The notes: generated by a model not told the origin, from the letters alone. Shown: positions 1-5,868, numbered from the stretch's first letter. The stretch is DNA of 6,213 nt from Desulfobacteraceae bacterium (GCA_030671225.1 DAOVAE010000075.1:1-6213), one strand, 5' to 3'. Made by a program: numbers and translations.

Positions 1-134
1 AATTCGGCCAGGAAGCCTGTATCATCGGCGAGACGGTTTCCGATTATCACGGTAAAGTAATTATGCAAACCCGTATCGGAGGAACCAGAATTGTCGATAT
101 GCTAACGGGAGATCAACTCCCGAGGATTTGCTGA
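1..134 (+). CDS. hypE: Hydrogenase maturation protein HypE, C-terminal end (partial)
   Basis: The window opens inside a gene whose first complete codon is at 3 and whose TGA stop is at 132-134, leaving 43 residues. The tail reads IGGTRIVDMLTGDQLPRIC. The invariant C-terminal PRIC is the hallmark of HypE. In this family the terminal cysteine (codon 129-131) accepts a carbamoyl group from HypF, and HypE dehydrates it with ATP to a thiocyanate that supplies the CN ligands of the [NiFe] hydrogenase iron. Only the last part of the AIR-synthase-like C-terminal domain is present, so the ATP site cannot be checked. The tail is intact, which suggests a functional gene. The stop overlaps the next start (apbE) by one base, so the two are probably co-transcribed. 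Other hyp genes would be expected upstream, outside the window. Confidence 0.92.
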   Translation, partial: FGQEACIIGETVSDYHGKVIMQTRIGGTRIVDMLTGDQLPRIC

Positions 135-136
135 TG
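122..136 (+). promoter_or_regulatory. Ribosome binding site and stop/start overlap deciding the apbE start
   Basis: GAGGA at 122-126 lies seven bases before ATG at 134-136, and the A of the hypE TGA is the A of that ATG. In-frame TTG (128) and CTG (131) codons lie just upstream but are too close to the Shine-Dalgarno sequence. ATG 134 is therefore preferred, with translation probably coupled to hypE termination. Confidence 0.75.
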
Positions 137-1156
137 GGAAAATATCTTCAAACAGCCTTCTTAATCTTTTCCCTATCATTATTTGCAGGGTGCGGTTTTA
201 AAAAAGAAGTCTCTCTTTCAGGTAAAACCATGGGAACAACCTATCATATTAAAGTTGTGACCGGGTTTTTTAAAAATACAAAGGGCCTGAAAGATAAGGT
301 TGAAATGCGCCTTGAACAGATCAATAAAAGTATGTCCACTTATAGAAAAGACAGCGAAATAAGCCTGTTTAACGCATTTGACCGCATTGGAGAAAAGTTT
401 TACATATCCGACGATTTTTTTAATGTCATGAAAGTTGCTAAAGATATTTACAAATTAACGGGCGGAGCATGGGATGGTACCATCAAGCCGATTGTAAATC
501 TTTGGGGTTTCGGCAATTCCAAAAACAAAAAAAGAATCCCTGAAAAATCAGAAATAAAGGCGCTTTTACCTGAAATAGGATTTAATTATATTGAAATTTC
601 ATCCAACCGGTATCTTGTCAAAAGAAAAGCTTCCATATCTCTTGATCTTGCTTCCATTGCAAAGGGTTATGCCGTTGATCAGATTGCAGCGCTTATCAGA
701 ACAAATGGGATAAAAAACTTTTTGGTTGAGATCGGAGGCGAGGTATTTGCTGCAGGGCTCAGGAATGACGGCAAAAAGTGGAGAGTAGGAATCAACAGCC
801 CCAAGAAAGATGCGCCTTTTGATAAGATATACAAAGTTATATCTTTATATGACAAAGGTTTTGCAACGAGTGGTGATTACAGAATTTTTTTCGAATTTAA
901 AGGAAAACGCTTTTCCCACATAATCGACCCAAGAAATGGACATCCGATAGACAACGGGGTTGTAAGTGTTTCAATCGTGGCTGATACCTGCACATTTGCA
1001 GATGGACTGGCGACTGCGGTCATGATTCTGGGCGTCGAAAAAGGTCTTAAGCTTGTAAACAGCTTAGACCACACTGAATGTCTGATCGTTGTCCAAAAAG
1101 ATGACGGCACCTTGATCGATCACTACTCAAAAGGCTTTAGCCCAAATCCGGGTTAG
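134..1156 (+). CDS. apbE: FAD:protein FMN transferase, ApbE family lipoprotein
   Basis: The 340-residue protein matches ApbE/Ftp along its whole length. In this family the enzyme transfers FMN from FAD to a Ser/Thr of extracytoplasmic redox proteins such as Rnf, Nqr or NosR-type subunits. Residues 1-19 form a signal peptide ending in a lipobox LFAGC with the lipidated Cys at 20; Phe at -3 is slightly atypical. Family motifs appear in order: SGKTMGTTY (about 29-37), MSTYRKDSEIS (67-77), GAWDGTIKPIVNLWGFG (111-127), LDLASIAKGYAVD (170-182), VEIGGEV (198-204), FATSGDYR (243-250), HIIDPRNGHPI (262-272) and FADGLATAV (288-296). The last contains the Asp290 and Thr294 positions expected to bind Mg2+. 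Length is normal and no key residue is missing. By eye the gene is richer in A+T than its convergent neighbour. It overlaps hypE by one base. Its flavinylation target is not in the window. Confidence 0.96.
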   Translation: MGKYLQTAFLIFSLSLFAGCGFKKEVSLSGKTMGTTYHIKVVTGFFKNTKGLKDKVEMRLEQINKSMSTYRKDSEISLFNAFDRIGEKFYISDDFFNVMKVAKDIYKLTGGAWDGTIKPIVNLWGFGNSKNKKRIPEKSEIKALLPEIGFNYIEISSNRYLVKRKASISLDLASIAKGYAVDQIAALIRTNGIKNFLVEIGGEVFAAGLRNDGKKWRVGINSPKKDAPFDKIYKVISLYDKGFATSGDYRIFFEFKGKRFSHIIDPRNGHPIDNGVVSVSIVADTCTFADGLATAVMILGVEKGLKLVNSLDHTECLIVVQKDDGTLIDHYSKGFSPNPG

Positions 1157-1167
1157 GGATTAAATAA

Positions 1168-3954
1168 TCAACCAGCCCAAAAGAGCAAGATATACACAAC
1201 GGCAAGCAACAGTATGGGCCAGCTCTGCCGAAAAGAAAGGCGCAGTGATGAAGTGTCCTGGCGGGAGCGAAGCAGCCTTTTTAGAACGGCTTTCGAAGCA
1301 AAGGCTCCGATCAGAACAAACAAGATCTGGCAAGCTGTAACAAACGAGGGGGCTATGTTCAGCCCGAGAAAATCCCAGGCAAAACCAAGCTGCCGACCCA
1401 CGGTAGGGAGCAACTGCCCACCCAGGCCTATTAATCGCTCAAAATGGAAACTCAATTCAAAAGCAACAGCCAGCGGTACGAGAGTATATGCTAAAAGATT
1501 CGACTTCTCTTGTGACGTGGACCTTACCGAATCAAAGACCACTTTGCCCACTGTTCTAACAAAGAGAAAGGCCAGGGATGTCGTTATTAAAATAAGTACC
1601 GAATAAAAAATCCACCGCTGATTCATTGCAGCAGTATAATGGTGAAAATAACCCACTTTTTCCAGACCTCGAAAAAGCTGGGTACCTATAATAAGTGGTC
1701 CAAACAGGGTCATTACCAGGTCCGGCTTGCGAAAAGTCCAAAGCTCGTGGCCCGGCACCCTGAGATTAAGGACCGGCGACTGGTTAGGGCAATTTTTTAT
1801 ACAGTTCCCGCAGATGATACAGTTCTGGTTGTTATGGATTGAAAATGGCGCCTCGAAAACCGGGCAGCCTGCTTGGCGTTCATGTCCGACATAACAGGTG
1901 TGATCCGTACAGTCGCTGTTGCAAATGTTTTGGTTGGCACGCAACTCCAAGAAAGAGCAGCTGGACAGAAAGCCGATCAACTTGCCAAGTGGACAGAGAA
2001 ATCGGCACCATACCCGGCGCCGGTAAATCAGAGCCATTATCACTGCCGGCAGGGTAACTGACAAAACCAACCAAGCCGTGGCCCGTGGAGAAAACTGCAT
2101 ATTAAAAACCACCTCAGAGAGAAAAATTAGCCCCAAGCCGATGGCGCTCAGATGAACGCCGTAAGAGCGGATAAAAGACGGGACGTTTCGGTTAAGACCA
2201 TATCTTCGGCTTATAAAGGAACTTGAAGCACCCACCGGGCAAACAGCACACCATATTCTTGCAACCGGGATACAACTCAAGACGATTAGAGGCTCCCACA
2301 ACCCCCAAGTTAATACAAGAGATACATTGTAGTCGGCCGCCTTCCGGCCAAAAAAACCAAGGAATATAATCAGACCAAAAAAGAAAGCAGTAAATAGTTG
2401 GGCCGAAGCGGGAAAAGCGTTGCTCTGGAACAGATTCCGGACCCGATCCAACTTCAGAACATTAAAGCTTAACTTCCCGGTAATCTGGGGAGCCATGCCG
2501 ATTAGAATATCTTCAGGAGTGAGCCGGCTGTTTTGAACTAGATTAACGGCCCGCCTAATAACTACTCTGATTTCGTCGGTATTGCCCGGCCAGTCGTATG
2601 CCATGATGCTCTTGTAGACATCATGGTCGATACCGGCAACCGATTTGCCTGCCTGTTCGCTGTAATGTTCTAACAAGTGATCGACAAGCTGGCGGAGGTC
2701 CTTTCTTCGCCTTCTAAGAGGTGGAACAGCCAGGGTTTGACTTCCCCCCAGAAGGTCGAACAATTGCTCATTAAATTTTCCGTCCTGAACCAGTTTGCCA
2801 ATGTCGGCGGAACTTGTCGCCAAAACGCGGACCGAGGCATACAAGGGGTCCTGGCTGCCCAGAGGTAGGAAATGGCCGAGTTTAATAAAGTCGGCCAATT
2901 TAGCTTGAATGCTTTCGGACAATTGTTCTATATTTTCTATGACAACCGTACCACCGTCTCCCACCTGAAGCAGTCCAAGCCTCCTTTCCTGTGCAAAAGA
3001 GAGCGCGCCCTTGGCATGTCCAAAGAGAGTACTGTTTTGAGCAAGTTCTAACCGAATCGGATCCTGCTCTTTAGGCCGGACAATTACTCTCCCCATGTTG
3101 ACATTCTTAACGTTTACAGCTAAAAAAGGACCGTCGCTCCTTTTGCTGCCCTGGTGAATCAGCCCGGCCACATCGCCTTTTTCCGTTCCGGTTTCACCTA
3201 TAATCAGGACCGGCTTGTCATGGCGAGCTACCTCCTTAATTGTGGACTGGAGTTTCTTAACCGCCTTGCTTCTTCCGATCAATCGCGACTTTGGTCCGGC
3301 GCTCTGTTCCGAAACAAACCGCTGGTAGGCCTTCTCGGTAGAGGTTGCGGTAACCAGGTTAATACCCCCCCGGACCAGCCGGCTGGAGATGATCTTGGAA
3401 AGGGCCAGAGAAAATTCAGGGTTTTCATCTACAAGTTGATCAAAAGCCTGCTTCGAAATCAGCAAAAAGCCGCTCGCCTCCAGAGTTTTTACAGACGCGG
3501 AGCGGGGCTCGCCGGTTAGCAATGCCATTTCACCGAAACTTTCGCCCGGCCCGAGAGTGTTCAGTGTTACTTCAACTCCGTCTTCAGAGACCCGAAAAAC
3601 ACGTGCCGACCCTGAGATGACCTGATAGAAGGAATCTCCTTGATCACCCTCATGTATGATGATCTTGCCTTTAGGAAAAGCCCGGCATTCGGCCACACCG
3701 GCTATCTTTGTCACCAACTCCGGAGACAGAGATTTAAAAAGCTCTACTGAACGAAGTATGTCCTCTCCTTGACGTCGCAGGATCAAGTCAAGAGCCTCAT
3801 AGTTCAAATCGCCATTCTCTATAATGATTTGACCAATAGGTTTATATATCCCTTCGAGTTCAAGAGCGAGTTGCCGCTTAAGAGCTTGGTCAATCATCTG
3901 CTCGTTGCAGGTTTGATTTTCAACCAGATATGCGCCTATCTTCTTGACTTTCAT
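1168..3954 (-). CDS. Cyclic-nucleotide-binding / pseudo-AAA+ / membrane polyferredoxin fusion protein
   Basis: This is a single uninterrupted 928-residue frame with ATG at 3954. No good Shine-Dalgarno sequence precedes it. Residues 5-62 resemble two copies of the IGxxLVExG...LDxALxxQ unit seen at the N-terminus of GspE/PilB-type ATPases. Residues 69-190 are a CNBD with a good phosphate-binding cassette (GESFGEMALLTGEPRSASV, Glu142 and Arg151), so nucleotide binding is likely. Residues 224-490 align with sigma54-activator AAA+ domains, but the Walker A, Walker B, GAFTGA, arginine-finger and sensor II motifs are all altered, and no DNA-binding helix-turn-helix follows. Residues about 515-928 form a NapH/NosR-like membrane module with about nine helices (near 517, 544, 598, 625, 744, 780, 819, 868 and 910). 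It carries WCAVCP (569-573), WCRFLCP (649-655), Cys 678/682/687/697 and a classic CIICGNCIKNCP (712-723). The positive-inside rule places all Fe-S ligands in the cytoplasm. I infer a membrane electron carrier regulated by a cyclic nucleotide. Automatic annotation as a sigma54-dependent regulator or Crp-like protein would mislead. Confidence 0.9.
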   Translation of the reverse strand: MKVKKIGAYLVENQTCNEQMIDQALKRQLALELEGIYKPIGQIIIENGDLNYEALDLILRRQGEDILRSVELFKSLSPELVTKIAGVAECRAFPKGKIIIHEGDQGDSFYQVISGSARVFRVSEDGVEVTLNTLGPGESFGEMALLTGEPRSASVKTLEASGFLLISKQAFDQLVDENPEFSLALSKIISSRLVRGGINLVTATSTEKAYQRFVSEQSAGPKSRLIGRSKAVKKLQSTIKEVARHDKPVLIIGETGTEKGDVAGLIHQGSKRSDGPFLAVNVKNVNMGRVIVRPKEQDPIRLELAQNSTLFGHAKGALSFAQERRLGLLQVGDGGTVVIENIEQLSESIQAKLADFIKLGHFLPLGSQDPLYASVRVLATSSADIGKLVQDGKFNEQLFDLLGGSQTLAVPPLRRRRKDLRQLVDHLLEHYSEQAGKSVAGIDHDVYKSIMAYDWPGNTDEIRVVIRRAVNLVQNSRLTPEDILIGMAPQITGKLSFNVLKLDRVRNLFQSNAFPASAQLFTAFFFGLIIFLGFFGRKAADYNVSLVLTWGLWEPLIVLSCIPVARIWCAVCPVGASSSFISRRYGLNRNVPSFIRSYGVHLSAIGLGLIFLSEVVFNMQFSPRATAWLVLSVTLPAVIMALIYRRRVWCRFLCPLGKLIGFLSSCSFLELRANQNICNSDCTDHTCYVGHERQAGCPVFEAPFSIHNNQNCIICGNCIKNCPNQSPVLNLRVPGHELWTFRKPDLVMTLFGPLIIGTQLFRGLEKVGYFHHYTAAMNQRWIFYSVLILITTSLAFLFVRTVGKVVFDSVRSTSQEKSNLLAYTLVPLAVAFELSFHFERLIGLGGQLLPTVGRQLGFAWDFLGLNIAPSFVTACQILFVLIGAFASKAVLKRLLRSRQDTSSLRLSFRQSWPILLLAVVYILLFWAG

Positions 3955-4006
3955 GTGTTGCTTATAATGCTGACTTTAGTCTAACAGTTTACAAAACACG
4001 TAGGCA

Positions 4007-4033
4007 TTCAAGGGTTCAAAGGTTCAAGGTTCC
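4007..4033. repeat. Short tandem GTTCAAG-type repeats, left cluster
   Basis: Four imperfect copies of a 7-8 bp unit follow one another: TTCAAGG, GTTCAAAG, GTTCAAG and GTTCC. A cluster of the same unit on the opposite strand lies at 4191-4220, so the two form an imperfect inverted pair about 157 bp apart. The function is unknown; such arrays occur as dispersed intergenic repeats. Confidence 0.6.
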
Positions 4034-4034
4034 A

Positions 4035-4076
4035 TTCTCGTCCCCGGACTGCATTCGGGATGCGTATTTACGAGAA
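4035..4076. repeat. Inverted repeat / hairpin next to the left tandem cluster
   Basis: Arms TTCTCGT (4035-4041) and ACGAGAA (4070-4076) are perfect 7-bp complements. Inside them CCCG (4043-4046) can pair with CGGG (4056-4059). No T-run follows on either strand, so it does not look like an intrinsic terminator. Confidence 0.4.
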
Positions 4077-4190
4077 AAGCGTCAGTTTCGTCAGGCCTAA
4101 TCCAATATTTGAAGCCAAATTGGTAATTACTTGGGAAAATGAACATTTGTAACGAGGACTTCGGATCTTCAATATCTTATTTGTTCTTAA

Positions 4191-4220
4191 CCCTGAACGT
4201 TGAACCCTGAACTGTGAACG
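4191..4220. repeat. Short tandem repeats, right cluster (opposite orientation)
   Basis: The sequence CCCTGAACGTTGAACCCTGA and its continuation CTGTGAACG consist of TGAAC units. Read on the minus strand these are GTTCA-rich units like those at 4007-4033. The pair therefore brackets 4034-4190 as a loose inverted repeat. Confidence 0.55.
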
Positions 4221-4259
4221 GTTATCAAAACACATATGTGCCGCAAAAAACCTATTAAA

Positions 4260-4279
4260 TTTGAGACTTTTGCAAAACG
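4260..4279. repeat. Solitary copy of the terminal-repeat motif
   Basis: TTTGAGACTTTTGCAAAACG matches the left end of the element at 4701 (TTTGAGACCTTTGAAAAATG at 4699-4718) at 17 of 20 positions and in the same orientation. It contains the perfect palindrome TTTTGCAAAA (4268-4277). I found no matching right end nearby, so it may be an eroded element remnant. Confidence 0.5.
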
Positions 4280-4409
4280 CCCTCTTTTGCCCAATTCGGG
4301 TGTCAGAAAACTAATTCCATCTTAATTTTATAATACCCGTATGAATGAGATATAACTCATAAAGCGCAACTTACTTTGCTGACCCCTGTGTACTGATCCC
4401 CGGCCCCTC

Positions 4410-4453
4410 CCTAATTGTGCTTTGGTACAATTAGGCTATTATCTAACTAATAG
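4410..4453. repeat. Two adjoining AT-rich hairpins
   Basis: CCTAATTGTGC (4410-4420) pairs with GTACAATTAGG (4425-4435), giving an 11-bp stem with one G-T pair and a four-base loop. It is followed directly by CTATTA (4436-4441) and TAATAG (4448-4453), a second 6-bp inverted repeat. No U-run follows on either strand, which argues against a standard terminator. An operator or an RNA leader structure is possible. Confidence 0.45.
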
Positions 4454-4612
4454 AAAAAATTTGCAACCTTGATGTTCTTTCTTAATGCCACTAACATTCT
4501 CAAACAGTGATACGATTTAAAAGGTGATTGCCTGAATGCCAGTTAGGTTGGTTTTTCATATAATCTGAATTAATGCCTGGTTTTTATGTTCCTAAATATC
4601 GTTACAATTTTA

Positions 4613-4641
4613 TTGACATAAAAAGACTGGTACTGTACTTT
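4613..4641 (+). promoter_or_regulatory. Possible sigma70-type promoter for etfBA
   Basis: A perfect -35 hexamer TTGACA (4613-4618) is followed 17 bases later by TACTTT (4636-4641), a poor -10 with three of six matches. It would give a leader of about 250 bases that includes the MITE-like element. TATAAA at 4649-4654 is too far from this -35. Confidence 0.25.
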
Positions 4642-4700
4642 TCCTTGCTATAAAAACGTAATCCAATTTATTAAAGGGGTTACAATGCTTTTTTTGACTT

Positions 4701-4855
4701 TGAGACCTTTGAAAAATGTTCATTTTTGTTCAAGTTCAAGGAAGGGGAAAATTTTAACCACAAGAATACATTGAGTATTTCGAGGATTAAAATTTGAGCC
4801 TGATCCGCCAGAGTTCTGTGGCGGAGACAAAAAGGGGTGTTTTGCAAAGGTCTCA
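4701..4855. mobile_element. MITE-like palindromic element upstream of etfB
   Basis: The ends are inverted repeats: TGAGACCTTTGAAAAA at 4701-4716 and TTTTGCAAAGGTCTCA at 4840-4855 match at 15 of 16 positions, and 23 of 30 if extended inward. Inside is a nested dyad: AAATTTTAA (4749-4757) with TTAAAATTT (4787-4795), and AATAC (4765-4769) with GTATT (4775-4779), separated by equal 7-base internal loops. A GC-rich hairpin CCGCCA/TGGCGG spans 4805-4824. The element has no transposase or coding potential, so any mobility would depend on an enzyme supplied elsewhere. I saw no clear target-site duplication. It ends 43 bp before the etfB start. Confidence 0.6.
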
Positions 4856-4885
4856 CTTTATACAGGATGAACCACGTAAGAAAAG

Positions 4886-4901
4886 AAAGGTAAAAAGAGT
4901 G
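4886..4901 (+). promoter_or_regulatory. Ribosome binding site and GTG start chosen for etfB
   Basis: AAAGG at 4886-4890 lies eight bases before GTG at 4899. The protein from this codon begins VEIIVLLKQVP, which is where EtfB/FixA proteins normally start. A TTG at 4794 is in frame and has GAGGA (4782-4786) seven bases upstream, but both lie inside the repeat element. Confidence 0.75.
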
Positions 4902-5681
4902 GAAATCATAGTATTGTTAAAACAGGTTCCGACAACAGAATCGTCAATCGGGATCGCCGACGACGGGGTATCCATAAAAACCGATGACATCAAGTGGGTT
5001 ATGAACCCCTATGACGAATTCGCAGTTGAAGAAGCCCTGCAAATAAAAGAAGCTCATGGCGGTTCTGTTACCATCATTTCTGTTGGACCGGAAAAAACGG
5101 CTGAAGCCATAAGAACAGCCCTGGCAATGGGCGCTGATAAGGGGGTGCTGGTCAATGATCCGGCTGTTTCAGGATACGATGGTTTAAACATAGCACGAAT
5201 TCTGGCAGCAATGCTGAAGGAAACGCCTTTTGACTTGATTATCGCAGGTCAGCGAGCTGTTGACGATGATAACTTTCAGGTGGGACCGGCCACAGCAGAA
5301 TTTTTAGACATTCCACATATTTCCATGGTTATAAAGCAAGAGATCACCGACTCCAAGATCAGATGCCACAGGACAATTGATGGTGGAACCGCCATCCTGG
5401 AAGCGCCGCTGCCCATCCTTTTTACAACTCAGCGCGGATTAAACGAGCCTCGCTATGCTTCTCTTCCTGGAATCATGAAAGCAAAAAAGAAACCTATTGA
5501 TATTAAAACCTTATCAGACATCGGACTCGACACTGCCCAGATCGGAAAGCCGCTGACAAGGATCGTTACAATGAAACCTCCCCCGGAACGAAAAGGCGGA
5601 AGAATGATAACAGGCGACTCTGCACAGGCAAAGGCTGCCGAACTCATCAAAATCTTGCACGAAGAGGCTAAGGTCATTTAA
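4899..5681 (+). CDS. etfB: Electron transfer flavoprotein, beta subunit (EtfB/FixA)
   Basis: The 260-residue protein has the normal EtfB length when started at GTG 4899. ETF is a cytoplasmic heterodimer that takes electrons from acyl-CoA or other dehydrogenases and hands them to a membrane acceptor; some versions bifurcate electrons. The beta subunit binds AMP or a second FAD. Visible family landmarks are the N-terminal strand EIIVLLKQVP, NPYDEFAVEEAL (36-47), TALAMGADKGVLV (73-85), the nucleotide-binding segment DLIIAGQRAVDDDNFQVGP (112-130), the ETF-beta signature region at about 156-178 (DGGTAILEAPLPILFTT), NEPRYASLPGIMKAKKKP (182-199) and the C-terminal PPPERKGG (227-234) arm. An in-frame TTG at 4794 would add 35 residues that are mostly repeat-encoded and unlike the family. 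Whether this ETF bifurcates cannot be decided from what is visible. The partner etfA follows after 193 bp. Confidence 0.95.
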   Translation: MEIIVLLKQVPTTESSIGIADDGVSIKTDDIKWVMNPYDEFAVEEALQIKEAHGGSVTIISVGPEKTAEAIRTALAMGADKGVLVNDPAVSGYDGLNIARILAAMLKETPFDLIIAGQRAVDDDNFQVGPATAEFLDIPHISMVIKQEITDSKIRCHRTIDGGTAILEAPLPILFTTQRGLNEPRYASLPGIMKAKKKPIDIKTLSDIGLDTAQIGKPLTRIVTMKPPPERKGGRMITGDSAQAKAAELIKILHEEAKVI

Positions 5682-5864
5682 TTGGTGCCCATCCATAAAT
5701 ATATTTGAGCACTAAGTTTCCAATTTATAAATGAAATATTTTTTCGATGAGCAAGGCCGCACAAGGGTTTTCGCCCGAGGCGTACTTGAAGTACATCGAG
5801 GACGGAAACCCGCGGAGAACGCCGCTCATCGAAAAAATAGCCATTTATGGATGGAAACAATTAA
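5678..5864. repeat. Large palindromic repeat element between etfB and etfA
   Basis: Nested perfect arms are visible: TTAATTG (5678-5684) with CAATTAA (5858-5864); CCATCCATAAAT (5689-5700) with ATTTATGGATGG (5843-5854); ATAAATG (5727-5733) with CATTTAT (5842-5848); and TATTTTTTCGATGAGC (5737-5752) with GCTCATCGAAAAAATA (5824-5839). The apex pairs GGGTTTTCG (5765-5773) with CGGAAACCC (5803-5811) and contains GTACTtgaAGTAC (5782-5794). The core, about 5727-5848, is a REP/MITE-like hairpin with no coding potential. Without 5689-5854 the etfB-etfA gap would be only 27 bp, so an insertion into a compact operon is likely. It may act as an mRNA-stabilising or attenuating structure. Confidence 0.7.
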
Positions 5865-5868
5865 GGAG
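5863..5868 (+). promoter_or_regulatory. Ribosome binding site of etfA
   Basis: AAGGAG lies six bases before the ATG at 5875. Its first two bases belong to the right arm CAATTAA of the upstream palindrome, so the structure could partly affect access. Confidence 0.85.

Larger units (their letters stand above)
3955..4898. other. Repeat-rich noncoding region between divergent genes
   Basis: This region of about 0.94 kb separates the minus-strand fusion gene from etfB and must contain the promoters of both. No convincing gene was found on either strand; frames are short and broken. It holds GTTCA-type short repeats in opposite orientations (4007-4033 and 4191-4220) around a hairpin-containing block, a perfect palindrome CACATATGTG at 4231-4240, a solitary copy of a terminal-repeat motif (4260-4279), an AT-rich hairpin (4410-4435), a possible promoter (4613-4641) and a MITE-like element (4701-4855). 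No further structure was recognised at 4280-4409 or 4454-4612. Confidence 0.8.

Noticed and set aside
2215..2238. GASSS (residues 575-579) of the fusion protein as a possible ApbE flavinylation site
   Set aside because: It lacks the usual preceding Ser/Thr/Asp-Gly context and sits beside a cytoplasmic CxxCP motif, whereas the ApbE lipoprotein acts outside the cytoplasm.
1214..3519. Several plus-strand and short minus-strand open frames of about 60-130 codons inside the large fusion gene
   Set aside because: They lie antisense to or out of frame with a 928-residue frame that has coherent domains, and their translations are low-complexity with no family resemblance.
3769..3984. Plus-strand frame of 71 codons across the start of the fusion gene
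   Set aside because: It is antisense to the conserved N-terminal repeat and has no recognisable protein features.
3960..4000. Promoter for the fusion gene near ATTATAAG on the minus strand
   Set aside because: The -10-like sequence is less than 15 bases from the ATG and no -35 at suitable spacing was found.
4007..4220. CRISPR array
   Set aside because: The repeat units are only 7-8 bp, directly abutting and without regular spacers; no cas genes are present.
4217..4240. Possible CRP/FNR site around TGTGAAC and CACATATGTG
   Set aside because: The half-sites are not at the required spacing and the second half does not match TCACA or ATCAA.
4628..4649. Possible sigma54 promoter (TGG ... TTGCT)
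   Set aside because: The distance between GG and GC is 18 bases instead of the required 12.
4794..4898. TTG-initiated N-terminal extension of EtfB
   Set aside because: Most of it is repeat-element DNA, it is unlike any EtfB N-terminus, and a good GTG start with a ribosome binding site exists at 4899.
5453..5860. Minus-strand frames of 60-74 codons in etfB and in the etfB-etfA spacer
   Set aside because: Two are shadows of etfB; the third is created by the palindromic repeat and has no family signature.
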